From an uncultured beta proteobacterium (GTDB lineage Bacteria; Pseudomonadota; Gammaproteobacteria; Burkholderiales; Burkholderiaceae_C): DNA of 16,382 bases. Every line of letters begins with the position of its first letter. The first letter of the stretch is position 1. Made by a program: the position numbers and the translations under genes. The stretch lies in the NCBI GenBank assembly GCA_903958915.1, contig CAJBVC010000368.1, forward strand, positions 1-16,382, read 5' to 3'. The notes below the pieces were generated by a model, which searched no databases, was not told where the DNA came from, and worked only from the letters and a program-made list of their open reading frames with translations. Positions 7,677-14,233 of the stretch are shown here, piece by piece.

Positions 7677-8731
7677 ATACTGCAGTGCTGGAAGAGTTGC
7701 CCCGTTCCCCCGGGGTCTGGGCGCAGGCCTGGAAGCGTTTGCAGGCGGACCGCGTGGGCATGGTGTCGCTCACGATCACGCTGTTGTTCATTGTGCTGGT
7801 GGCGATGGCGCAGTTCGGTCTGGTGGCTGCGGATTGGCAGCGTGAAGTGGGCACGCCCCATGCACCGCCCCATTTCGTGGGCAAGGTTGTAGATGGCTCA
7901 GAAACAGCCGTGGTGGAGGTGCCGACCGGCCCCAATGCAGATCTGTCGGCCGTGGACCCCCTTTCGCCCCGCTACAAAGAGTGGGATGAGCGTGCAGCAC
8001 AGTTCAAGACGGCTGACAGCGTCAAGAGTCCGACTTTGCCTCTTGGCGGCGACCGTCTGGGCCGCGACGTATTGGCCAAAACCATTAAGGGAGCGCAGGT
8101 ATCGATCGCAGTTGGCTTGATTGCTGCGCTGTTTGCCACTGTCATCGGCACGGTGTTGGGGGCCATTGGCGGCTACTTTGGCGGCAAGGCCAGTGACTTT
8201 CTGGAATGGGTGTACAACGTGTTCACCGCAATCCCCTCCATCCTTCTGATCTTCTCTTTTGCCGCCGTTTTGAAGTCTGGCCCGCTGGCCGGCACCATTG
8301 GCAGTGGCATCTGGATGGTGGTCATCATCCTGAGCCTGGTCGGCTGGACCGGCATTTACCGCCTGGTGCGCGCCGAGTATATGAAGCACCGGTCTCGTGA
8401 GTACGTTCGCGCCGCCGAGGCCATCGGTGCGTCGCACCTGTCGCGCATGTTCGTGCACATCCTGCCCAATATCAGCCACGTGGTACTGGTGCAGTTGAGC
8501 CTGCATGTGGTGAGTTTCATCAAGTTTGAGGTCATCCTGTCTTTTCTGGGGCTTGGCGTGCCGGTGGATATGGTGAGCTGGGGCACCATGCTCTCGGAGT
8601 CACAAAGCGAACTGGTGCTGGGCAAATGGTGGCAACTGGCTTCGGCAACCGTATTTATGGCCACTTTTGTGACGGCGTTTGCTCTGGTTACCGATGCCCT
8701 GCGCGATGCGCTGGATCCCAAGCTTCGTTGA
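7673..8731 (+). CDS. peptide ABC transporter permease, DppC/OppC type
   Basis: Second channel subunit of the peptide importer, 352 residues, somewhat longer than the usual 300 or so. A first membrane segment (about 30-50) is followed by a long periplasmic section (about 55-122) rich in Pro and Asp, then the family hallmark LPLGGDRLGRDVLAKTIKGA (122-141). Further membrane segments lie at about 145-167, 185-202, 211-228, 265-295 and 322-340. The EAA loop is EYVRAAEAIGASHLSRMFVH with ILPN after it (243-266). The extra length is in the first periplasmic section, as in YejE-like permeases (family knowledge). The TGA ends inside the ribosome site of the following ATPase gene, so the three plus-strand genes should be translated together. 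Confidence 0.93.
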   Translation: MNTAVLEELPRSPGVWAQAWKRLQADRVGMVSLTITLLFIVLVAMAQFGLVAADWQREVGTPHAPPHFVGKVVDGSETAVVEVPTGPNADLSAVDPLSPRYKEWDERAAQFKTADSVKSPTLPLGGDRLGRDVLAKTIKGAQVSIAVGLIAALFATVIGTVLGAIGGYFGGKASDFLEWVYNVFTAIPSILLIFSFAAVLKSGPLAGTIGSGIWMVVIILSLVGWTGIYRLVRAEYMKHRSREYVRAAEAIGASHLSRMFVHILPNISHVVLVQLSLHVVSFIKFEVILSFLGLGVPVDMVSWGTMLSESQSELVLGKWWQLASATVFMATFVTAFALVTDALRDALDPKLR

Positions 8732-8738
8732 GGAATTT

Positions 8739-10433
8739 ATGGCTAATTTAATCAGCGTACAAGACTTGCGGGTGTCGTTCCGCATGAGCAAGACCCATAC
8801 CGCCGAGGCGGTGAAGGGCGTCAGTTTTGAAGTGCCCGAAAATTCCACGGTTGCACTGGTGGGCGAATCGGGCAGCGGCAAGAGTGTGAGTGCCATGAGC
8901 ATCGTGCGCCTGTTGCCCGAGAACGCCATCGTGGGGGCCAATAGCAAGGTGCTGTACAACGGTGCCAACCTGCTGACCGCGCCGATAGAGGACTTGCGAC
9001 GCCTGCGCGGCAAAGACATTTCGGTGGTGTTTCAGGAGCCGATGAGTTCGCTCAATCCGGTGTTTACCGTGGGCGAGCAGATTGCTGAGGTGCTGCGCAT
9101 CCATATGCAGCTCACTGCCCGCCAGGCACTGGACCGTACGCTCGAGCTGATGACCGAAGTGGGTATTCCCAACCCGAAGGAGCGACTCAATTCCTATCCG
9201 CACGAGTTGTCGGGCGGCCAGCAGCAACGGGTGATGATTGCAATCGCGATTGCCTGTGAGCCCAAGCTGCTGATTGCCGACGAGCCCACCACCGCGCTGG
9301 ACGTGACGGTACAGCGCCAGATCACCGACCTGATTGCGAAGCTGCAACAGAAGAAAAAGATGAGTGTGCTGTTCATCAGCCACGATCTGGGTCTGGTGGG
9401 CGAAATTTCCGACCAGGTCATCGTGATGCGTCATGGCGTGGTGAAAGAAGCCGCCGATGCCAGCACCATCTTCACCGCACCCAAGGATGCCTACACCCAG
9501 GCGCTGATTGCGTGTCGGCCGCGGCTGGACACACGGCCTTTGCGCCTGCCCGTGATCGACGACTATGTCAACCAGCGTCCCATCGTCACCGAGCAGCGGG
9601 TTAGCCGCCCTGCGACGGGCGAACCGCTGGTGACCGTGCAGGGTTTGCGCAAGGACTACCGGCTCAAGAAGGGGCTTTTTGGGCACACCCTGTTCCAGGC
9701 CGTCAAGCAGGCTGACTTCACCTTGCACAAGGGCCGCACTCTGGGCGTGGTGGGGGAGTCGGGCTCGGGCAAGACGACGATTGGCATGATGCTTACGCGC
9801 TTGTTGGACAGCACCGCGGGCAGCATTGTGTTTGAGGGCAAAAACCTCACGGAGCTCAATGGCGACCAGATGCGGCCCTACCGCAGTCGCATCCAGATCA
9901 TTTTTCAGAACCCCTACGCCAGCCTGAACCCGCGCTTCACGGTGGCACAAATTTTGATGGAGCCCATGCGCATCCACCGCATTGGTGCGAGCGAAGACGA
10001 CCGTGCACGGCGTACCTTGGCGTTGCTGGAGAAAGTGGGCTTGCCCAAGGACGCCTTTGGCAAGTATCCCCACGAATTCTCGGGCGGACAACGCCAGCGC
10101 ATCGCCATAGCACGCTGTCTGTCGATGCAGCCGGAAATCATCGTGTGCGATGAAAGCGTGAGCGCGCTTGATGTCAGCGTGCAGGCTACGGTACTGAACC
10201 TGTTGCTGGACTTGCAGGAGGAGTTCGGATTGGCCTATGTCTTCATCAGCCACGATCTGGCGGTAGTGAAGTACATGGCCGACGATATTCTGGTGATGAG
10301 CCAGGGTGAAGTGGTGGAGCGTGGGCTGGCCGACGAGATCTACCGCAACCCCCAGCACGCCTATACACAGCAGTTGCTGCAAGCCATCCCGAAGGGTCTG
10401 GCCGGGCACAAGGCTTCAGTCGTCGGGGTCTGA
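8739..10433 (+). CDS. fused two-domain peptide ABC transporter ATPase (DppD-DppF/YejF-like)
   Basis: Energy-coupling subunit with two nucleotide-binding domains in one chain, 564 residues, which replaces separate DppD and DppF proteins. Domain 1: Walker A GESGSGKS (42-49), signature LSGGQQQR (157-164), Walker B ending IADEP (Asp181, Glu182), switch His215. Domain 2: Walker A GESGSGKT (339-346), signature FSGGQRQR (447-454), Walker B ending VCDES (Asp471, Glu472), His505. Both sites look catalytically complete; Ser473 replaces the common Pro after the catalytic Glu. The AYTQALIACRP and AYTQQLLQAIP stretches after each domain are typical of the oligopeptide family. I chose the ATG at 8739, with GAGGA upstream, over an in-frame ATG at 8679 inside the permease gene. 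The last 18 bp overlap the convergent gene on the other strand. Confidence 0.95.
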   Translation: MANLISVQDLRVSFRMSKTHTAEAVKGVSFEVPENSTVALVGESGSGKSVSAMSIVRLLPENAIVGANSKVLYNGANLLTAPIEDLRRLRGKDISVVFQEPMSSLNPVFTVGEQIAEVLRIHMQLTARQALDRTLELMTEVGIPNPKERLNSYPHELSGGQQQRVMIAIAIACEPKLLIADEPTTALDVTVQRQITDLIAKLQQKKKMSVLFISHDLGLVGEISDQVIVMRHGVVKEAADASTIFTAPKDAYTQALIACRPRLDTRPLRLPVIDDYVNQRPIVTEQRVSRPATGEPLVTVQGLRKDYRLKKGLFGHTLFQAVKQADFTLHKGRTLGVVGESGSGKTTIGMMLTRLLDSTAGSIVFEGKNLTELNGDQMRPYRSRIQIIFQNPYASLNPRFTVAQILMEPMRIHRIGASEDDRARRTLALLEKVGLPKDAFGKYPHEFSGGQRQRIAIARCLSMQPEIIVCDESVSALDVSVQATVLNLLLDLQEEFGLAYVFISHDLAVVKYMADDILVMSQGEVVERGLADEIYRNPQHAYTQQLLQAIPKGLAGHKASVVGV

Positions 10434-10949
10434 GGTTGGCGCAGCGAGCTTGATGCCCAGCCGCTCGCGGGTTTTGTTGGCCGGGTAGGCGATGTTGCGC
10501 TGCGCCCAGTTCTTGAATTTGATGGCCTGGGGTGTGGTGGCGTTGGCCAGGTGAGCCACCAGGGCATCGTCGCGCAGGTATCCCTTGTCTTTGCCCAGGT
10601 ATTGGTGGCCCGACGGAAAAATGGTGGCCAATGCCTGATCGCTGGCCAGTTGTCCAACGATCTTGCGCACCAGTTCGGTGGCAATCCAGCGGCAATGGCT
10701 TTCGTCTTCAACGATAGTGATGTTGTGGTTCTGAAACTTGTAGTGGGTGCCACCCAATGACTTCAGGCGCAGCGACTTGAACTGCCAGCTCAGTTCCGAG
10801 GCGGTGTCGATCACGATGCGGTTGAACGCCAGTCCAATCACGACTGCCAAAAGCAGCCAGACCAGCGGACCCAGCAATTTGTAGGTGAGAAAGTAGAACG
10901 CAGTGCAAGCCAGCGCGGCGCCAATGGTTCGTCCGAGCAGGCTATGCAT
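10416..10949 (-). CDS. small membrane protein, unknown function
   Basis: I do not recognise the family. The 177-residue product has two adjacent hydrophobic segments at about 8-25 and 27-46, then a soluble part of about 130 residues with no cysteine cluster or enzyme motif that I can name. Charged and aromatic positions are spread evenly, and the C-terminus is acidic (DPDD). Its ATG follows the TGA of the ABC-2 permease gene by three bases, so translation is probably coupled and the protein may work with, or simply be expressed with, the exporter. The 3' end overlaps the end of the convergent fused ATPase gene by 18 bp, which leaves no room for an ordinary terminator for either operon. Real coding is supported by the operon position and the membrane topology. 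Confidence 0.75.
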   Translation of the reverse strand: MHSLLGRTIGAALACTAFYFLTYKLLGPLVWLLLAVVIGLAFNRIVIDTASELSWQFKSLRLKSLGGTHYKFQNHNITIVEDESHCRWIATELVRKIVGQLASDQALATIFPSGHQYLGKDKGYLRDDALVAHLANATTPQAIKFKNWAQRNIAYPANKTRERLGIKLAAPTSDPDD

Positions 10950-10952
10950 GGG

Positions 10953-11810
10953 TCAAATCCGAAAACGTTTGCGGGTCAGTGCCAGCGCCACCCAGAACGA
11001 AACACCCGTGAACACCACGAGCACCAACGCATGGCGGAACCAGTCCGTCGGCCATTGGTCCATAAAGAGTGGCCGCACCAGCGCCACAGCACTGCTCAGA
11101 GGCAGCCATTCGGCCACTGCGCGCACCGTGGGTGGCAGTTGCGAGAGGGGAAAGAACACGCCACTGAGGAACATCATGGGGGTGAGAAACAGGGTGAAGT
11201 AGTAGGTAAAGAAATCGTAACCCTTGGCCAGCGCGTTGAAGATCAGCGCAATACAGGCAAATGTAATGCCCACGCCAAACAATATCGGCCAGGCGATCAG
11301 CAGCTTGGGGCTGTGGCTGATATTGAGTGCCAGCATCACACCCAGGATGGCCGTCACCGTGAACAGCGACTTGAACGCCGCCCACAGCATTTCGGCAAAC
11401 ACAATGTCGTCCAGGCCCACTGGGGCATTCAGGATGCCGTCCCAGGTCTTCTGAATGTGCATGCGGGAAAACGCTGAATAGAGCGCCTCGAACGTGGCGG
11501 CGTTCATGGCACTCATGCAGATCGAACCACTGGCCAGGAACAGGATGTAGGGCACCTGCATGGCACCGTTGGGTCCCGGCACCGTCACCTGCCCCACCAG
11601 CGCACCCATGCCATAGCCAAACGCCACCAGCCACATCAAAGGCTCGGCAATATTGCCCACCAGGCTGGGAATGGCCAGTTTGCGCCAGACCAGCAGATTG
11701 CGCAAAAACACTGGCCAAAAGCGCAATGACACTTGCGGCAGTGCCCAAATAGAAGGGCCAATGTGGCCGTTTTGGCCCGTGGAATATGCATGAGCAGCTA
11801 CTTTATTCAT
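10953..11810 (-). CDS. ABC-2 type exporter permease, NodJ-like
   Basis: Membrane subunit of an ABC exporter in the NodJ/ABC-2 family. With the ATG at 11810 the product has 285 residues. The conserved part begins near residue 30 (WPVFLRNLLVWRKL), with hydrophobic segments at about 52-72, 87-105, 142-163, 172-193, 203-222 and 258-278. The conserved NAPVGLDDIVFAE loop (128-140) and the FLSGVFFPLSQLP stretch (214-226) are typical of NodJ. NodJ exports lipo-chitin signals with NodI in rhizobia, but close relatives in Burkholderiales have no nodulation role and the substrate here is unknown. The start is uncertain: no ribosome site precedes ATG 11810, the frame stays open to a TTG at 11882, and the first 20 or so residues are encoded by repeat-like DNA. 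Its partner ATPase gene lies 804 bp away behind an opposite-strand toxin-antitoxin pair. Confidence 0.85.
   Translation of the reverse strand: MNKVAAHAYSTGQNGHIGPSIWALPQVSLRFWPVFLRNLLVWRKLAIPSLVGNIAEPLMWLVAFGYGMGALVGQVTVPGPNGAMQVPYILFLASGSICMSAMNAATFEALYSAFSRMHIQKTWDGILNAPVGLDDIVFAEMLWAAFKSLFTVTAILGVMLALNISHSPKLLIAWPILFGVGITFACIALIFNALAKGYDFFTYYFTLFLTPMMFLSGVFFPLSQLPPTVRAVAEWLPLSSAVALVRPLFMDQWPTDWFRHALVLVVFTGVSFWVALALTRKRFRI
11755..11810. repeat. second copy of the extragenic repeat, inside the permease 5' end
   Basis: Blocks GTGGC (11763-11767), TATGC (11785-11789) and AGCAGCTA (11793-11800) match the element at 4766-4814 in order and with spacings of 22 and 8 bases against 21 and 8 there. 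An additional CTAGCGCT, present in the first element, occurs at 11910-11917, outside this copy. Read on the minus strand the element spans the ATG at 11810 and the first codons of the NodJ-like permease, residues that look unlike a conserved NodJ N-terminus. Confidence 0.45.
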
Positions 11811-11949
11811 AGCAGTTTGAGCGTTGCGTGCATGGCGCTGGTTGAGCAAGAGGGGTTCGCGGGTATTGCAAGCATGGGGCAATTGTGGCCGAACATCGGT
11901 AATCCGGAGCTAGCGCTCGCCAAGAATCCTGTCCATTTGGAAGGAGTAG

Positions 11950-11971
11950 TGTGTATTGGAATGTGTATAAT
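11950..11971 (+). promoter_or_regulatory. brnT promoter with direct-repeat operator candidate
   Basis: A perfect sigma-70 -10 hexamer TATAAT lies at 11966-11971. The predicted start point, seven or eight bases later, falls on or next to the brnT ATG at 11979. Two copies of TGTGTAT (11950-11956 and 11962-11968) repeat with a 12-bp period and the second overlaps the -10 box. BrnA antitoxins repress their own promoter (family knowledge), so these repeats are candidate BrnA-BrnT binding sites. No good -35 is present at normal spacing. Confidence 0.5.
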
Positions 11972-11978
11972 TTTCGCG

Positions 11979-12257
11979 ATGAACTTCACTTGGGATGAGT
12001 CCAAACGCCAATCGAACCTGAAGAAGCACGGACTGGACTTTGCAGATGCAGTGAAGGTTTTTGGCGGCCCATTGGTTCTATTTGAAGACCAGCGGGAAGA
12101 CTATGGCGAGCAACGAATGATTGGCATTGGGCTTCTCGATTACTTGGTCGTGCTGGTCGTTCATGTGGAATCCGACGACAGCATCCGCATCATTTCCATG
12201 CGAAAGGCAGACAACGATGAAACAGGCCTCTTCTACAAAAATGCCGGCTACTTCTAA
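11979..12257 (+). CDS. brnT: BrnT-family toxin (ribonuclease) of a type II toxin-antitoxin module
   Basis: Toxin of the BrnT family (DUF497), a RelE-fold ribonuclease that blocks translation when free of its antitoxin (family knowledge). The 92-residue product has the family N-terminus FTWDESKRQSNLKKHGLDF (3-21) followed by ADAVKVF, the central DYGEQRMIGIG (41-51) and the C-terminal RIISMRKA (70-77) carrying the basic residues. Length and motif order are those of complete BrnT proteins, so it looks intact. The ATG at 11979 fits the family start; the frame is open further upstream but that extension has no family character. No ribosome site precedes the ATG and a TATAAT box sits seven bases upstream, which suggests a leaderless message. 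The gene overlaps brnA by 41 bp. It lies on the opposite strand to the exporter genes on both sides. Confidence 0.9.
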   Translation: MNFTWDESKRQSNLKKHGLDFADAVKVFGGPLVLFEDQREDYGEQRMIGIGLLDYLVVLVVHVESDDSIRIISMRKADNDETGLFYKNAGYF

Positions 12258-12561
12258 CGACGTTACCGATGTTGTCGGCGACGACGCGCCGAAGCTGACG
12301 CAGCTGAACTTTGACAACGCCAAGCTGCGGGTGGCAGGCCGCGACGTGAACCGGGCCGAATGGCAAGTCGCTGTGCGCGCACGGGTTGGCAAACAGCGCA
12401 TCAACATCATGCTGGACGCACCTATCATCGAGCACTTCAAAGCCCTGGCGGGCAGCCGTGGTTATCAGACGCTCATCAATGACTCTCTGCGTCGAGTGAT
12501 AGAGGTGGGGCATCTGGAGGCGGATCTGCGCCGGGTTATTCGCGAAGAGCTGTCGCACTGA
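12217..12561 (+). CDS. brnA: BrnA-family antitoxin
   Basis: Cognate antitoxin for BrnT, 114 residues. It should bind and neutralise the toxin and, through a C-terminal ribbon-helix-helix domain, repress the shared promoter (family knowledge). The DNA-binding part is seen as RINIMLDAPIIEHFKALAG followed by SRGYQTLINDSLRRVI (61-95). The N-terminal 60 residues are polar and probably wrap the toxin. I chose the ATG at 12217, preceded by AAGG about ten bases upstream; it overlaps brnT by 41 bp, a normal arrangement for this pair. An alternative ATG at 12241 would still overlap but has no ribosome site. The tail after residue 96 (GHLEADLRRVIREELSH) is a short helix. The gene converges on the NodI-like ATPase gene with a 53-bp gap. 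Confidence 0.85.
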   Translation: MKQASSTKMPATSNDVTDVVGDDAPKLTQLNFDNAKLRVAGRDVNRAEWQVAVRARVGKQRINIMLDAPIIEHFKALAGSRGYQTLINDSLRRVIEVGHLEADLRRVIREELSH

Positions 12562-12579
12562 TCGCCAGCATTTGCGTGT

Positions 12580-12609
12580 TGTCCGCATAGGTTTCCGGAC
12601 ATGATGTCC
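12580..12609. repeat. nested inverted repeats between brnA and the exporter ATPase
   Basis: TGTCCG (12580-12585) pairs with CGGACA (12596-12601) across ten bases, and GGACAT (12597-12602) pairs with ATGTCC (12604-12609) across one base. The shared middle arm means two alternative hairpins are possible. The position between two convergent genes suits a bidirectional terminator, but there is no T-run on either strand. It may instead mark the edge of the inserted segment. Confidence 0.35.
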
Positions 12610-12614
12610 CGTGG

Positions 12615-13541
12615 CTACCCATCTTCACGAATCTGGCGTCCGGTGAGCTTCAGAAACAGGTCTTCCAGGTTGGCCGGGCGGTGCAGGGTGCGCAGATGCG
12701 GGTGGGCTTCCAGCGCCTGCAACAGGGGCCGCGCTCGGTCGGTGTAAAAGAAGACGGTCTCGCCGCTGATTTCGACCCGTGCTGCCAGCGACTTCAGGTT
12801 GGTGTCTTCTGCCAACGGCAGTGCGCCACTGCCGTAAACCTCCACCACGTCGGGTTCCAGGTGCTGCGCGATGAGCTGGCGCGGTGCGCCCTCTGCAATC
12901 TTCTTGCCATGGTCCAGCACCAGAAGGCGAGAGCACAAGCGCTCGGCCTCGTCCATGAAGTGGGTGGTCAGCAGAATCGATTTGCCCTGTTGCAGCAGAA
13001 GTTGCAGCCGCTCCCACATCAGGTGACGCGCCTGCGGGTCCAGTCCGGTGGTGGGCTCGTCGAGCAGCAGCAACTTGGGATCGTTGACCAGCGCCCGCGC
13101 CAAAGACAAACGTCGCTTCATGCCGCCAGACAGCTCACCGGGCTTGGCGCCCGCCTTGTGGGACAGCGAGGCGAATTCCAGCAATTGCGGGATGCGTGCC
13201 TTGATCTGCGCTTCCTTCATGCCAAAGTAGCGGCCGTAGACCAGTAAGTTCTCGGCACAGGTGAAATCAGGGTCCAGCGTGTCCATCTGGCTCACGACCC
13301 CGAGCTGCGCCTTGATGGCCAAAGCGTCCTGCGGCAGGCGCAGACCGAACGCCGACACATAGCCTTCGTCTGGCACAGTGAGCCCGAGGCACATTCGGAT
13401 GGTGGTGGTTTTTCCAGCACCGTTGGGACCAATCACGCCCAGGCATTCACCAGGGGCAATGTCAAACGACACACCGTCGACGACCGTCGTCGTCCCGTAG
13501 CGCTTGACCAGCGCATGCGCGCCCAGCATGGACACCTGCAT
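12615..13541 (-). CDS. ABC exporter ATPase, NodI-like
   Basis: Nucleotide-binding subunit of an ABC-2 exporter, 308 residues, normal for NodI-type and drug/lipid exporter ATPases. Visible motifs are Walker A GPNGAGKT (38-45), signature LSGGM (137-141) with the KRRLSLARAL stretch after it, Walker B LLLLDEP (Asp161, Glu162), GLDPQAR D-loop (167-172) and switch His194. The C-terminal 90 residues form the usual accessory domain ending in NLEDLFLKLTGR. The ATG at 13541 has GGGTGA as ribosome site, four bases after the TGA of the upstream DUF4287 gene; the in-frame ATGs at 13610 and 13559 lie within that gene. The partner is clearly the NodJ-like permease at 10953-11810, but the toxin-antitoxin pair separates them. 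Substrate unknown. Confidence 0.93.
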   Translation of the reverse strand: MQVSMLGAHALVKRYGTTTVVDGVSFDIAPGECLGVIGPNGAGKTTTIRMCLGLTVPDEGYVSAFGLRLPQDALAIKAQLGVVSQMDTLDPDFTCAENLLVYGRYFGMKEAQIKARIPQLLEFASLSHKAGAKPGELSGGMKRRLSLARALVNDPKLLLLDEPTTGLDPQARHLMWERLQLLLQQGKSILLTTHFMDEAERLCSRLLVLDHGKKIAEGAPRQLIAQHLEPDVVEVYGSGALPLAEDTNLKSLAARVEISGETVFFYTDRARPLLQALEAHPHLRTLHRPANLEDLFLKLTGRQIREDG

Positions 13542-13545
13542 GGTT

Positions 13546-14133
13546 TCACCCTGCTGCATCAAACGCCTGCTTGAGCCATCGTGTGAGATCGGAGTCGATG
13601 TCCTCCACAAGGGCGATGCGGATCGTTGCCTGGCACATGGCGCCCGGTGGCTGCACCTTCAGACGTGCATGGTGCGGCAGATCCTTGGCGTTGAGCCCAA
13701 TCTCCATCAGGTCTTTGGTGGCCGGGCCTAGCATGGCGAACTGTTTTTTGCGGCGCAGGCTGATGTACGACTTCTTGGGGGCTTCCTCAAATTTTCCGAA
13801 ACCCGCAATCACAGCCATGACCGCTGCGTGTAGCGGGCGCAAATGTGACTTTGCGCCTGCGTAGATGGCATCCAGGGGATCACCAACAGGTGCCATGGTG
13901 GCGGGTGGCACTGCCGAAGCATCGAGTGCAGGCATCGGCTTGCCAAACAGCAACGCCACAGCGTTGGCGTCGCCGTAACCCAACTGGCATTGCGCCATGA
14001 GCAGTGATCGGCACTCCCCCACTTTGGTCAACCCACTGACGGAAAGCAGGGCGTGCAGTTGCGCGATGGTCTTGCCGGTCTTGCTCTGGATATTGCGAAG
14101 TTGGGTGAGGGTTGCCGCTTGCGGGTCTGCCAT
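13546..14133 (-). CDS. DUF4287 and DUF5655 domain protein
   Basis: Protein of unknown function, 195 residues. The N-terminal part (about 1-66) fits DUF4287: the QSKTGKTIAQLHALL helix followed by GLTKVGECRSLLMAQCQLGYGDANAVA. The C-terminal part (about 85-190) fits DUF5655: LDAIYAGAK, then FEEAPKKSYISLRRKKQFAML and a closing DLTRWLKQAFDAA helix. DUF5655 has been likened to small DNA/nucleic-acid or ligand-binding modules, but no function is established to my knowledge. I chose the ATG at 14133 because GGAG precedes it and DUF4287 begins there; an in-frame ATG at 14214 would add 27 unrelated residues. Its TGA lies four bases before the NodI-like ATPase ATG, so the two are translationally coupled. 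It probably has its promoter in the 14134-14233 divergent gap. Confidence 0.82.
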   Translation of the reverse strand: MADPQAATLTQLRNIQSKTGKTIAQLHALLSVSGLTKVGECRSLLMAQCQLGYGDANAVALLFGKPMPALDASAVPPATMAPVGDPLDAIYAGAKSHLRPLHAAVMAVIAGFGKFEEAPKKSYISLRRKKQFAMLGPATKDLMEIGLNAKDLPHHARLKVQPPGAMCQATIRIALVEDIDSDLTRWLKQAFDAAG

Positions 14134-14233
14134 TTGTTTCTCCTGCAAATTGCGAAAGCATACGCGTTTTGACGAATGGCATGGAGTAGAGTGCGTGCTC
14201 AAGTTGGTCAACAATAACCAGACGGAGAAACTG
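14134..14233. promoter_or_regulatory. divergent promoter region, DUF4287 operon and serine hydrolase
   Basis: A 100-bp gap between two genes transcribed away from each other. Consensus-like -35 hexamers are present on both strands (TTGACG at 14169-14174 on plus, TTGACC at 14206-14211 on minus), but neither has a good -10 at 16-18 bp. The ribosome sites at each edge (GGAG before 14133 on minus, GGAG at 14224-14227 on plus) are clear. Promoter placement is by position only. Confidence 0.35.

Noticed and set aside
8748..10409. Minus-strand open frame of 553 codons
   Set aside because: It is antisense to the fused ATPase, whose two full sets of Walker and signature motifs leave no doubt about the coding strand. 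The product is His/Gln-rich low-complexity sequence typical of a shadow frame.
11733..11978. Upstream in-frame extension of brnT by 82 codons
   Set aside because: BrnT proteins begin at the FTWD segment, and the extension overlaps the 5' end of the permease gene and the brnT promoter.
13997..14233. Upstream in-frame extension of the serine hydrolase
   Set aside because: It overlaps the DUF4287 gene on the other strand; the ATG at 14234 has a good ribosome site directly before a membrane-anchor sequence.
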